From: Halorubrum yunnanense
GTDB taxonomy: Archaea > Halobacteriota > Halobacteria > Halobacteriales > Haloferacaceae
Direction of reading: 5' to 3'
Length of the DNA: 64,000 nucleotides
NCBI RefSeq assembly: GCF_026586675.1
Contig: NZ_JAODIX010000032.1
Coordinates: 1 to 64,000, forward strand
Part shown: in pieces, positions 14,621-23,129 of the stretch
Layout of the letters: every line of letters begins with the position of its first letter
Numbering within the stretch: position 1 is the first letter of the stretch
Translations under genes and position numbers: made by a program
Notes under the pieces: model-generated
What the model saw: the letters and a program-made list of their open reading frames with translations, nothing else
The model's database searches: none
Told to the model about the DNA's origin: nothing

Positions 14621-16557
14621 TCGACCGGCTCCGGAGGGTCCTCCGGGTCGCCCGCTGGGAGGTCGCCCGCGCGGGCGGCGGCGTCGACCGCCGAACGCTG
14701 GCCGCGGCCCTCGCGCTCCTACTCGTCGCCGGCGGCGTCCTCGGCGGCGGGCTCGCGGTCGGCGCGGTCGGGCTCGACGTCGACCGCGACGTGTACCGCG
14801 TCGCCGTCGACGGCGACTCGCCGTACGCGGACGCGGTCGAGGAAGCCCCGGCCCTGACACCGGTGCCCGTCGAGGGAGCCGACCTCGGCGACACGGCCGA
14901 CCTCGTCGTCTTCGACGGCGGCGGGAGCCGAACCGACGCGGTTGAGACCGTCGCCGTCCGCGCCAGCGACACCCGCAAGGGCGAGGCCGCCGCGGCCGAG
15001 TTCCGCGCGGCCGTCGAGGCGCACAACGAGCGGCTGATGGCCGCCGAGGAGAACGCGACCGCCGCCTTCCCGGTCACCGTCACCCTCCGGTACGTCGGTC
15101 GGACGAGCGCGCTCGACGAGGGCTCGACCCTCGGCGAGGATGACGGCGGAAGCGACGACGGCTCGGGAGGCGGGACCGGCGGCGACGCGGAGGGCGGCGA
15201 CGACGGCTCGGGAGGCGGAACCGGCGGCGACGCGGAGGGCGACGACGGCGACACGAGCGAGACTGCCCCGACCGGCGGCGACACCGCGACCGACGGCGGC
15301 GGCCTCGCGGTCCCCTCGGTCGGCGGCGGGACGTTCGGCGCCGACACGGTGGGCTCGCCGGGGTCGATCTCGCCGCCGTTCCCCTTCGTCTCGCTGCTCT
15401 TAGCGTTCGTCTTCCTCGTCCCGATGAACTTCCTCATCCAGGCGTACGGCTCCTCGGTGCTCGACGAGCGCACGAACCGCCGGGGCGAGCCCATGCTCGT
15501 CACGCCGCTCTCGCCGGTCGACATCGTCGCCGGGAAGACGCTCCCGTACGTCGCGGCCGCGCTCGTCGTCACGGCGCTCATCGCGCTCGGGGTCGGCGGC
15601 GGCGTCCTCTCCGTGCTCGCCGTGCTCCCCGTGGCCCTGACCTTCCTCGCGGCCACCTTCGTCGGCGCGATGTTCGCGCGGTCGTTCAAGGAGCTCACCT
15701 TCGTCACGGTGGGCGTCAGCGTGCTCCTCACGACGTACGCCTTCGTGCCGGCCATCTTCACCAACGTGACGCCCGTCGCGCTGGTGTCGCCGCTGACGCT
15801 CGTGGTCTTCGACCTGCAGGGCGAGGCCGTCTCGGCCGGCGAGGCCCTCTTCTCTACGGTCCCGATGGCGCTCGGTTCCGCGCTCCTGTTCGGGCTCGGT
15901 CTCGGGGTGTACCGCGAGGAGGACATGTTCACCCAGAAGCCTGTGCCGCGGAAGTTCCTCGACGCGCTCGCGGTGCGGCTCTCGCCGGTCGAGGACGTCG
16001 CCCTCGCGGGACTCGTCGACCGCGGGCGACTCCGCGCGCTCGGGTCGGTCGCGTTCCTCACCGCCTGCACGATCCCCTTCGTGTTCGTCGCGGAGCTGCT
16101 GGCGGTCGCGACGCTGTTCGCGCTGCCGGTGACGGTGTCGGTCCCCGTGCTCCTCGTGACGATCGCCTTCGTCGAGGAGGTCGCGAAAAGCGTCGGCCTC
16201 TACGCCGGGTTCGAGCGCGACGTCTTCGCCCGGACCGACCGGGTCGCCGTCGCGGTCGGCGTCGCCTCCGCGGTCGGGTTCTTCCTCGCCGAGAAGGCCA
16301 CGGCGGTCGCGCAGGCGGTCGGGCTCACGGAGCTGTACGTCGGTCGGGCCGCGTTCGGGAGCGTCGCCGGGGGAGCGGGGCTCTCCCCGGTCACCGCCGT
16401 GGCGCTGCTGTTCGCGCCCCTCCTGCTCCACGGGTTCGCGACGACCGTCGCCGCGGTGGGCGCGAGTCGGGACCGGACGTACTACGTCCTGACGCTGGCG
16501 CTGGCGACGCTCGTCCACGCCGCGTACAACTTCGGGGTGGTGAGCCTCCATGGGTGA
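14617..16557 (+). CDS. ABC-2 type permease fused to a PrsW-like intramembrane protease domain
   Basis: 646 residues, GTG start overlapping the ATPase stop (GTGA). Residues about 25-250 contain the first membrane helix and a long external loop with a low-complexity Asp/Gly/Ser/Thr segment; about 255-440 are the helical ABC-2 core (PMLVTPLSPVDIVAGKTLPY). From about residue 490 the sequence becomes a second multi-helix module with FVEEVAKSVGLYAGF, the EExxK motif of PrsW-family glutamic/metallo membrane proteases, then LLLHGFATTVAAVG and LVHAAYNF, matching its further His-bearing helices. So one chain combines a permease and a likely protease or protease-derived domain. Confidence 0.82.
   Translation: MIDRLRRVLRVARWEVARAGGGVDRRTLAAALALLLVAGGVLGGGLAVGAVGLDVDRDVYRVAVDGDSPYADAVEEAPALTPVPVEGADLGDTADLVVFDGGGSRTDAVETVAVRASDTRKGEAAAAEFRAAVEAHNERLMAAEENATAAFPVTVTLRYVGRTSALDEGSTLGEDDGGSDDGSGGGTGGDAEGGDDGSGGGTGGDAEGDDGDTSETAPTGGDTATDGGGLAVPSVGGGTFGADTVGSPGSISPPFPFVSLLLAFVFLVPMNFLIQAYGSSVLDERTNRRGEPMLVTPLSPVDIVAGKTLPYVAAALVVTALIALGVGGGVLSVLAVLPVALTFLAATFVGAMFARSFKELTFVTVGVSVLLTTYAFVPAIFTNVTPVALVSPLTLVVFDLQGEAVSAGEALFSTVPMALGSALLFGLGLGVYREEDMFTQKPVPRKFLDALAVRLSPVEDVALAGLVDRGRLRALGSVAFLTACTIPFVFVAELLAVATLFALPVTVSVPVLLVTIAFVEEVAKSVGLYAGFERDVFARTDRVAVAVGVASAVGFFLAEKATAVAQAVGLTELYVGRAAFGSVAGGAGLSPVTAVALLFAPLLLHGFATTVAAVGASRDRTYYVLTLALATLVHAAYNFGVVSLHG
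15152..15241 (+). repeat. 45-nt in-frame tandem duplication
   Basis: Two near-identical 45-nt units (15152-15196, 15197-15241) encode DDGSGGGTGGDAEG(G/D) twice in the external loop of the permease-protease fusion. Only one base appears to differ, so the duplication is recent. Confidence 0.85.
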
Positions 16558-17632
16558 GACCGATAGCCGACCGGCGAGCGCCGGGCGGAGCAGTCGTCTG
16601 ACGATCGCCGGCCGCGAACTGGCGGGCCTGCGCGCCGAGAAGACGATCCTGCTGGCGATCGCGATCCAGCTGTTCATCGCCGCGTTCTCGTCGTTCCTCG
16701 TCGTCGGGCTCGTCTCGATGTACGACCCCGGATCGCTCGGCGGCGCGGAGGTCGAGGTGGCGGGCGCGGGCGACGCCGTGAGCGACCTCGAACGCGCCGC
16801 GAGCGACGTCGAGGGCGCCTCGGTCACCCGATACGAGGACGGCACCGCCGCGCTGAACGCCTTCGACCGGAACGCCGCCGACGCGGTGGTGATCGCGAAC
16901 CGCAACGATGACGGTCGGGTCTCCGCGGTCGTCACGGCGCCGGACGCAACAGTCGAGACGACCGTGATCGTCGTCCAACTCCGGGAGCTGCTCCGGTCCT
17001 ACGAGCTGGACGAGCGCGAGGACCGCGCCGCGTACCTGAGCGAGTCGCCGCTTCCCCTGCCGGACCGGACCGGCTCCAGTCCGTACTTCACGTTCACGTA
17101 CACCGTGTTGATCCCGGTCCTCGTCTTCCTCCCCGTCTTCATCTCTGGGTCGCTCGTGGTCGACTCGATCACCGAGGAGATCGACGAGGGGACCCTCGAG
17201 CTGCTCCGCGTCGCCCCGGTCACCCTGGGAGAGATCGTCGACGGAAAGGCGCTCGCGGCGGTCGCGATTGCCCCCGGACAGGCGCTGCTGTGGCTCCTCT
17301 TGCTCCGCGCGAACGGGACCCCCGTCGCCAACGTCCCGTCGATCCTCGCGCTGATGACCGCGCTGACGACGCTCGTCGTCGCGCTGGCGGTCGCCATCTC
17401 CGCGCTCGCGCCGGACCGGCGCGCCGCCCAGTTCCTCTACTCGATCGGCGTCCTCGTCCTCTTCGGCGGCGCGACGGCGATGGCCGGCGGCCCGGCGAAC
17501 GCGGTCGCGCGCCTCGCCATCGATAGCGCGGACGCGGCGACGACCGCCCTCGTCGTCGCCTACGTGGGTATCGCGGCGGTCGCGTACGTCGGCGTGCGGC
17601 GACTCGTCGCCGAGAACGGGTTCGAGGGGTGA
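16550..17632 (+). CDS. ABC-2 type permease (NatB-like)
   Basis: 360 residues. An N-terminal helix (about 33-58) is followed by a large extracytoplasmic domain of about 140 residues and then five or six helices. The coupling region SITEEIDEGTLELLRVAPVT matches NatB/YhaP-type sodium or drug exporters. It overlaps the preceding gene by 8 nt, so the ATPase and two unlike permeases probably form one exporter. Substrate unknown. Confidence 0.87.
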   Translation: MGETDSRPASAGRSSRLTIAGRELAGLRAEKTILLAIAIQLFIAAFSSFLVVGLVSMYDPGSLGGAEVEVAGAGDAVSDLERAASDVEGASVTRYEDGTAALNAFDRNAADAVVIANRNDDGRVSAVVTAPDATVETTVIVVQLRELLRSYELDEREDRAAYLSESPLPLPDRTGSSPYFTFTYTVLIPVLVFLPVFISGSLVVDSITEEIDEGTLELLRVAPVTLGEIVDGKALAAVAIAPGQALLWLLLLRANGTPVANVPSILALMTALTTLVVALAVAISALAPDRRAAQFLYSIGVLVLFGGATAMAGGPANAVARLAIDSADAATTALVVAYVGIAAVAYVGVRRLVAENGFEG

Positions 17633-17654
17633 AAGTTCCGCCGTCGATGCGTGC

Positions 17655-18329
17655 TCACCGCTCGCCGGTGACGTGGTCGACGAGGTCTTCGACCCACCCC
17701 GCGGTCGGAAGCTCCCAGCCGTACGCCACCGCGATCAGTCGCGTGCCGACGGTCACGGCCGCGCAGCCGGCGGCGGCCGCGCCCCCGAGGCCACCCAACG
17801 CGCCGAGCGTCCAGTACGCCGCGCCGCCCAGCACCGCGCAGGTCGCGTAGAAGTCGTCGAACAGGATGAACGGCGCGCGGTCGAGGAGGATGTCCGCGAA
17901 CGCGCCGCCGCCGACCGCGTTGATCGTCGCGACGGCGACGACGCCGAAGGCGGAGGCGCCCGCGTCGGTGGCGACGATTGCGCCGGTCGTCGCGAAGGCG
18001 GCGAGCCCGATCGCGTCCGCGACGAGCGTGATCGGGTGTGTGTCGGCCGATCGGAGGACGACGCTGAGGCCGACGGCCAACCCCACCCCGACCAGCCCGA
18101 GCGCGATTTCGACCGGCGACTGGAGGGCGAGCGGGACCCGGTTCACGAGGAGGTCGCGGGTCACCCCGCCCGCGAACGCCATCGCCAGCCCGACGACCGC
18201 GACGCCGAACAGGTCGAACTCCTCGCGGACCGCCTTCGTTGAGCCCACGAGCGCGAACGCGACCAGTCCGACCGTGTTCATCGCGGCGAACGGATCGCCG
18301 AACAGCGCCGTTCCGAGGTCGCCCGTCAC
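17655..18329 (-). CDS. TRIC/YadS family (UPF0126) membrane channel
   Basis: 224 residues, seven helices in two homologous halves: GLVAFALVGSTKAVRE...AGGVTRDLL and GLAAFATTGAIVATD...GGGAFADILL. These are the two glycine-rich repeats of prokaryotic TRIC channels, which pass K+ or Na+; Gly-Gly and the positively charged helix residues are present. The GTG start at 18329 overlaps the stop of the upstream DUF2797 gene in GTGA, so the two are coupled. Confidence 0.85.
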   Translation of the reverse strand: MTGDLGTALFGDPFAAMNTVGLVAFALVGSTKAVREEFDLFGVAVVGLAMAFAGGVTRDLLVNRVPLALQSPVEIALGLVGVGLAVGLSVVLRSADTHPITLVADAIGLAAFATTGAIVATDAGASAFGVVAVATINAVGGGAFADILLDRAPFILFDDFYATCAVLGGAAYWTLGALGGLGGAAAAGCAAVTVGTRLIAVAYGWELPTAGWVEDLVDHVTGER

Positions 18330-19078
18330 CCGCCGAAGGCCCCCAGACTCGACTGTAGTTCGCGGTCCGGCACCTCGTCGGTGAGCTCGTGGCCGACCAG
18401 CTCGCGGGCGTCGACCGCGTACGTTGAGCCGCCGCGGTCGAGCACCAGCACCCGGCCCTTCCAGCCGCGCACCGTCCCGGCCGCCATCGTCTCCGTGACG
18501 GGTCGCTCGTCGAGGTCGAGCCCGTCGTCGAACGCGAAGCGCTCGATGGGGTCGAACCGCGCCAACAGCCCCTCCCACGCCGACTCGTCGACCCCGCGAC
18601 CGAACCCGGCGAGCTTCGTCGGCACGCGAACCCGGTCGACGAGGTCGTCGCCCTCGGCGAGTTCGGCCTCGACCCGTCGGGCGATCCGCCCGTCGGGGAA
18701 GGTGCGGACGTGGGCCGCGCGGTCCGCCCCCTGCTCGCGGAGCCGGGTCTCCAGCCGCCACAGCCGCGTCACGCCGACCTTCAGCACGTCGGGAGCGAAC
18801 GCGGCGAGGTACAGCGCGTGTTCCTCGTGGCAGTCCATCTCGTCTTTCAGGCAGTCCCCCGTACACCGCGCACAGACCCAGACGCCCCCGTGGGCGTCGC
18901 AGTAGGGGGCCTTCGGGGCGTCGCAGGCGACGTGGTCGCCGTCGTGGAGGCTCCCCGCGCAGCGCCGGTCGCCGAGCCCGTACGCCAGCTCCGTCCCGGC
19001 GCCGGCCTCGACGAACTCGACCGCGCCGCCGCTGGCGACGTAGAGGCCTTCTCCCGACTCGTAGCCGACGACTTGCAC
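18326..19078 (-). CDS. DUF2797 family protein
   Basis: 250 residues from a GTG start. It begins VQVVGYESGEG and has a Cys/His-rich zinc-finger-like region (CAGSLHDGDHVAC, YCDAHGG, VCARCTGDC, DCHEEHALYLAAF) and the conserved KVGVTR...RLREQGA segment. The family is widespread in archaea and actinobacteria but uncharacterised. The GTG at 19078 is preferred over longer forms because GCATAAGTCC lies about 29 nt upstream, consistent with a leaderless transcript. First gene of the pair with the TRIC-like channel. Confidence 0.85.
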   Translation of the reverse strand: MQVVGYESGEGLYVASGGAVEFVEAGAGTELAYGLGDRRCAGSLHDGDHVACDAPKAPYCDAHGGVWVCARCTGDCLKDEMDCHEEHALYLAAFAPDVLKVGVTRLWRLETRLREQGADRAAHVRTFPDGRIARRVEAELAEGDDLVDRVRVPTKLAGFGRGVDESAWEGLLARFDPIERFAFDDGLDLDERPVTETMAAGTVRGWKGRVLVLDRGGSTYAVDARELVGHELTDEVPDRELQSSLGAFGG

Positions 19079-19367
19079 GCGTTCCCGTAAGGGGAGCCGG
19101 GACTTATGCGCGTCGTCGGGGGAGCGATCGAATCGGTGGCGCCTCGTCATCCGGCCGAATCGCCCGCGAACGGCTCTGACGGCTTCTCGGCGAGTAGACT
19201 ACCCCACCCTACTCGCTCACGGCGTTGCCGCTCGCTCCTTGAGGTCGGAGGCTCCACCTCGGGTTACGCTGAACAGTCAGGTGTCCCTCCGACCCCCTGT
19301 GCGGGTCGATCGACTTCTTCTGGGACGGACACAACGGTTATTGGTCGAGAAGGCGAACGCGTCACGT
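19079..19367. other. Intergenic region with a possible transposase-tail relic
   Basis: 289 nt between divergent genes. It contains the promoter of DUF2797 (near 19103-19112) and a TATA-like GGTTATTGG (19336-19344) for the small membrane protein. On the minus strand around 19215-19260 a short frame reads GGASDLKERAATP then stops, reminiscent of the variable C-terminal tails of haloarchaeal TnpB proteins. That resemblance is weak and from memory. Confidence 0.25.
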
Positions 19368-19493
19368 ATGCGAACGTCAACAATCGTCGTGGTGGTGGGC
19401 GTGGTCTTGTTCGTCCTCCCACTTCCGGGAACGTTCATTCTCGGCGCGCTACTCGTGCTCGCGGGAGTCGTCGCTCGCCTGCTCGGCGCGTGA
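19368..19493 (+). CDS. 41-residue single-domain hydrophobic membrane protein
   Basis: Short protein starting MRTSTIVVVVGVVLFVLPLPG and consisting of two closely spaced hydrophobic segments joined by a PLPGTF turn. Similar 40-residue membrane proteins of unknown function recur in haloarchaea. The ATG at 19368 has a TATA-like GGTTATTGG about 27 nt upstream, supporting this short form over the longer in-frame extension. Confidence 0.65.
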   Translation: MRTSTIVVVVGVVLFVLPLPGTFILGALLVLAGVVARLLGA

Positions 19494-19664
19494 GTCCGTG
19501 AGGGAACTGCCCCCGTCTCAGCACTCGCGAGCCCGGGAGTAGCACACGTCTATCCGTGTTTCTGGCAGCGAAATCCGAGTTAAGGGTTCCGACCCGATAG
19601 CAGCCGACGGATCCGAGGGAGTCAACGGTATCTACGCTGCCGGTACCAGCGAGACCGACCGCGG

Positions 19665-19675
19665 TTTTATTTATT
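19665..19675 (+). promoter_or_regulatory. TATA box of BsuPI-like gene
   Basis: TTTTATTTATT in GC-rich surroundings, 20-30 nt before the ATG at 19695; it fixes that start as leaderless. Confidence 0.6.
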
Positions 19676-19694
19676 TTAACCATGATCCGTCCGC

Positions 19695-20066
19695 ATGCTC
19701 GACGCCGCGCTCGCGCCCACCGGCGGCGATTCCGGAGTCATGCTCGCGCTCACGGTGACAAACGGTGGCGACGATCCGGTCACGCTCCGGTTCCGGACCG
19801 GCCAGCGCGCCGACTTCGCGGCTTTCGAGCCCGCCGCGGGCGACGGGGCGGACGACCCCCGTCGCAGCACTGTCGGGCCCGTCTGGCGACACGCCGAGGG
19901 ACGGCTGTTCACGGGGGCGCTCGGCACCGAGACGCTGGCGCCGGGCGAGTCGGCGACCTACGAGGCGACGTGGCCCGATCCGCCGGCGGGCGAGTACTTG
20001 GTCGTCGGAACGCTGACCGCCGAGGAAGGGGACGCGGAGGCGACCGCGACGGTCGCGATCGACTGA
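19695..20066 (+). CDS. BsuPI-like intracellular proteinase inhibitor domain protein
   Basis: 123 residues, predicted all-beta. The pattern LALTVTNGGDDPVTLRFRTGQRADF, VWRHAEGRLFTGALGTETLAPGES and GEYLVVGTL matches the BsuPI family, named from an intracellular protease inhibitor of Bacillus; members are Ig-like beta sandwiches. There is no signal peptide. Actual inhibition is untested in archaea. Convergent with menD. Confidence 0.72.
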   Translation: MLDAALAPTGGDSGVMLALTVTNGGDDPVTLRFRTGQRADFAAFEPAAGDGADDPRRSTVGPVWRHAEGRLFTGALGTETLAPGESATYEATWPDPPAGEYLVVGTLTAEEGDAEATATVAID

Positions 20067-20091
20067 GTCAGCGCCCGGTGCGGGCGAGGTC

Positions 20092-21990
20092 TCAGTCAGC
20101 GCCGTCGCCGTGGACCGCGTCGGCGTGGACTACGTCGCCGTGGACCGCGTCCTCGACCGCGGCCGCGAAACGTTCGCGCGTCCGATGGCTCGACTCGGCG
20201 TCGGTCCGGACCTCGATCAGGTGGGAGCCGTCGGCGTCGCAAGCCCGCGCGTACGCCTCTCCGAGCGCGTCCGCGGCGGCTTCCGCGGCCTCCTCTGGGC
20301 CTCCGTCCCCGTCGCCGACCCCCTCGGGCCGCGCGTCGATCCGGGCGTACTCCAGCCCGTGGAGGTCGGCCATCGGCTCGAACTCGACGCCGTGCGGTGT
20401 TTTAAATGACTCCGTGAACTCCGGTTCGAACGACTCGATCGGGAGCGCGTGGAAGATCCCGCCGCCGTCGTTGTTGATCAGGACGATCGTCGCGTCGACG
20501 TCGCACCGGTCGATCGCGAGCAGCCCGTTCGTATCGTGGTATAAGGCGAGGTCGCCGACGACGAGGGTGAGGTCGTCCGTCGTGGCCGAGCCGGCCCCGA
20601 GAGCACTGGAAACGATCCCGTCGATCCCGGAGACACCGCGGTTGCCGAGCGCGGTGACATTCGTCGTCGTCGGCCCCGCGAACCGGTCGAGGTCGCGCAC
20701 GGGCATGGAGTTCGAGACGAACAGGGTCGCCGGGTCCGGGAGCGCGTCGGCCACGACGCGGAGCGCGTCGCCCTCGTGGAACGGCGCGGGGTCGGACGGG
20801 TCGGGGAGCGCGTCGGTCTCGCGCCCGTGGACCGCCCGCGCGGTTCGGTCGGCCTCCTCCCACTGCGCGCGCCAGTCGGGGTCGCCGCCGCCCCCGCCGC
20901 CGAGCCGCGAGAGGCGAGCGCAGAGCCGGCTCGGCTCGGCGACGACGAGGTCGGTCGCGGCGAACTCGGCCTCGCGCCAGCGCCCCGCGGGATCGACCTG
21001 GTACTGGTCGGCGCCGGTACCGGCGAGGTACTTCCGGAGGTTCTTCGAGGTGGGGGAGGCGCCGAGCCGGACGACGACCTCCGGGTCGGTCCACTCGGGA
21101 GCCGGCTCTGACTCCCCCGCCACCGCTCCCGAGAGGTACGCGTCGTACGCGCCGATCACGGGCGCGACGCGAGTGTGGCCGCCGTACCGGACGCCCGAGA
21201 GCGGGTCGGCGAGCACCGGGAACCCTGTCGCGTGCGACAGCGCAGTCACCGACTCGGCGTCGAGCCCCGGCGGGTCGGCGGGGCCGGCGACGATCAGCCC
21301 GCGGTCGGTCGTCATCAACTCGTTGGCGAGCGCCCGGAGTTCGTCGTCGGCCGGCTCCGGCGATCCCGGCGTGACGTCGACGTACGGACCGTCGCGGCCG
21401 GCCTCGGCGACCGGGTCGAGGTCAGCGGGCACGTCGCCGGACACCCGCGTCGGCTCCAGCGGCTTTTTAAAAGGGACGTTGAGGTGGACGGGTCCGGGGT
21501 CGTCGCCCTCGGCGGTCGCGACGGCCCGGCTCACGGTGGTCCGCAGCGACCGGAGCGCCCGGTCGTTCGGCGCCGGCTCGGGGAGATCCTTATAAAAGCG
21601 CACGGCGTCGCCGTACAGCTTCTCTTGGTCGGCGGTCTGGTTGGCGCCCGAGTCCCGCAGCTCGGGCGGGCGGTCGGCGGTGAGCGCGAACAGGGGGACG
21701 CGAGCGTTGTTCGCCTCCATCACGGCGGGATGGTAGTTGGCGGCGGCGGTGCCCGAGGTGCAGATCAGCGGCGTGACGCTCCCCGTCCGCCGGGCGCGGC
21801 CCAGCGCGAAGTAGGCGGCTGAGCGCTCGTCCAGCTGCGAGAAGACGCGGAGGTCGTCGCGGCGCGCGGCGGCCATCGTCAGCGGCGTCGAGCGGCTGCC
21901 CGGCGAGACGACGACGGCGTCGACGCCCGCGGCGGCGAGCTCGTCCACGAGCGCCCCCGCCCACAGCGCGTTCCGGTTCGGCGCGGTCAT
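20092..21990 (-). CDS. menD: 2-succinyl-5-enolpyruvyl-6-hydroxy-3-cyclohexene-1-carboxylate synthase
   Basis: 632 residues. A ThDP-dependent enzyme that joins 2-oxoglutarate, after decarboxylation, to isochorismate in menaquinone synthesis. The N terminus has the MenD motif VVSPGSRSTPLTMA (about residue 28) and the catalytic-Glu region LDERSAAYFALG. LICTSGTAAANYHPAV, ADRPPELRDSGANQ and the ThDP-binding VVGDLALYHD...NNDGGGIF are all present. The ATG at 21990 follows a TATA box TATTTAAATA at 22011-22020. Several in-frame AT-rich codon clusters (SFKT, PFKKP, RFYKD) stand out against the GC-rich gene. Confidence 0.95.
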   Translation of the reverse strand: MTAPNRNALWAGALVDELAAAGVDAVVVSPGSRSTPLTMAAARRDDLRVFSQLDERSAAYFALGRARRTGSVTPLICTSGTAAANYHPAVMEANNARVPLFALTADRPPELRDSGANQTADQEKLYGDAVRFYKDLPEPAPNDRALRSLRTTVSRAVATAEGDDPGPVHLNVPFKKPLEPTRVSGDVPADLDPVAEAGRDGPYVDVTPGSPEPADDELRALANELMTTDRGLIVAGPADPPGLDAESVTALSHATGFPVLADPLSGVRYGGHTRVAPVIGAYDAYLSGAVAGESEPAPEWTDPEVVVRLGASPTSKNLRKYLAGTGADQYQVDPAGRWREAEFAATDLVVAEPSRLCARLSRLGGGGGGDPDWRAQWEEADRTARAVHGRETDALPDPSDPAPFHEGDALRVVADALPDPATLFVSNSMPVRDLDRFAGPTTTNVTALGNRGVSGIDGIVSSALGAGSATTDDLTLVVGDLALYHDTNGLLAIDRCDVDATIVLINNDGGGIFHALPIESFEPEFTESFKTPHGVEFEPMADLHGLEYARIDARPEGVGDGDGGPEEAAEAAADALGEAYARACDADGSHLIEVRTDAESSHRTRERFAAAVEDAVHGDVVHADAVHGDGAD

Positions 21991-22010
21991 TGCCACCGCT
22001 TGGGGGTCGA

Positions 22011-22020
22011 TATTTAAATA
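22011..22020 (-). promoter_or_regulatory. TATA box of menD
   Basis: TATTTAAATA centred about 25 nt before the ATG at 21990, consistent with a leaderless menD transcript. Confidence 0.6.
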
Positions 22021-22062
22021 CTCCCGCGGGTCGGGCTCGGCGGCGACGACCCGCGGTGACGC

Positions 22063-22998
22063 TCAGGCTCGATCGAGCCGCGAGAGGCCGTGCCACACCG
22101 CGTCGACGAGCCGGTCCTCGCCCTCGCCCTCGGCGTCGCCCCACCCGCGGGCGATGGCGTCCTCTAACACCGGGACCGGGTGGTTCTCGAAGTTGTTCAT
22201 CCCGCGGAACGTCTCCAGCGCCTCGCGGTGGGGCTCGCCGAAGGCGTCGACGCCGTCCGCGTCGCCCTCGCCGAGGAAGCCGAGGTCCGCGAGCGTCGCC
22301 GCCGCCTCGGCCGCGGCGTCGCCGGTCAGCTCCCGGGTCTCGTCGGGCGCCTCGCGCTCCAGCAGGGTGACGTCGTACAGCTTAAACACCCGTTCGAGCT
22401 CGTCGATCGGGCGCTCGTGGTCGTCGACGCGCACGTCGATCCACCGGTCGTTGCGACCGTCGTAACCGCCCTCCGGCTTGGCGACGTACAGCGCCGCCGA
22501 CTGCTCGCCGCGCTTGTCGCCGCCGGCCGCGTTGCCGGCGTGGAGCGCGGCGATCAGCCGCTCCGGGAGCCCGCCGTCGGTCTCCTCGAACGCGTCCGCC
22601 ATCGCGGTCAGGGTTTCGGCGTTCTCGAGGATGTTGCCCTGGACGGTGTAGCTCTCGCCTTGCAGGTCGCCGGCGTAGTCGTGGCACTCGTCGCCCGTGA
22701 ACGCGGCCGGCTCGCCGTCGAGACCGACGACGCCGACCTGTCGCGACCGGGCCTCGTCGTCGCCGCTCGTGAGCTCGTCGACGACCGTCGCCGGCTCGTT
22801 CCCTTCCCGGAGGAGGTCGAGCCCGTCGGGGCCATAAGCGACGTTGGCGAAGCTCTGCGTCGCGATCGCGCCGGCGTTCGCGCTAACGAACGGGACGACC
22901 GCGCCGACGCTGACGAACTTCGACTGGACCGCGACGCCGACGGCGTCGGTCTCCGGGTCGCGAGCGGCAATCGAGAACGTCGAGGGACGAGGTTGCAT
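22063..22998 (-). CDS. DUF1028 family protein (Ntn-hydrolase-like)
   Basis: 311 residues. It begins MQPRPSTFSIAARDPETDAVGVAVQSKF, the conserved start of DUF1028, with the region VGAVVPFVSANAGAIATQSFAN and GRNDRWIDVRVDDHERPIDEL near the end. The family has an Ntn-hydrolase-like fold and unknown substrate. The ATG at 22998 has CGCATTTATGAGG about 29 nt upstream. An acidic C-terminal extension of about 80 residues with a peptidoglycan-binding-like helical pattern follows the domain. Same strand as menD, 72 nt upstream. Confidence 0.85.
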   Translation of the reverse strand: MQPRPSTFSIAARDPETDAVGVAVQSKFVSVGAVVPFVSANAGAIATQSFANVAYGPDGLDLLREGNEPATVVDELTSGDDEARSRQVGVVGLDGEPAAFTGDECHDYAGDLQGESYTVQGNILENAETLTAMADAFEETDGGLPERLIAALHAGNAAGGDKRGEQSAALYVAKPEGGYDGRNDRWIDVRVDDHERPIDELERVFKLYDVTLLEREAPDETRELTGDAAAEAAATLADLGFLGEGDADGVDAFGEPHREALETFRGMNNFENHPVPVLEDAIARGWGDAEGEGEDRLVDAVWHGLSRLDRA

Positions 22999-23129
22999 AC
23001 GGACGGATCGATCGGCGGGCGACCTCATAAATGCGGTCGGCCCGTCGCGACGATCGTCGGCGCCCTCCGCACCCCGGCTCGCGGCCGCGTTCTGCAACGC
23101 TTATGCACGCCGACCGACTTCGATCGGGT

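Noticed and set aside
19435-19683. 82-aa minus-strand ORF starting MVKINKTAVG
   Set aside because: Its start codons lie in the TATA region of the BsuPI-like gene and the end overlaps the small membrane protein gene; no recognisable domain.
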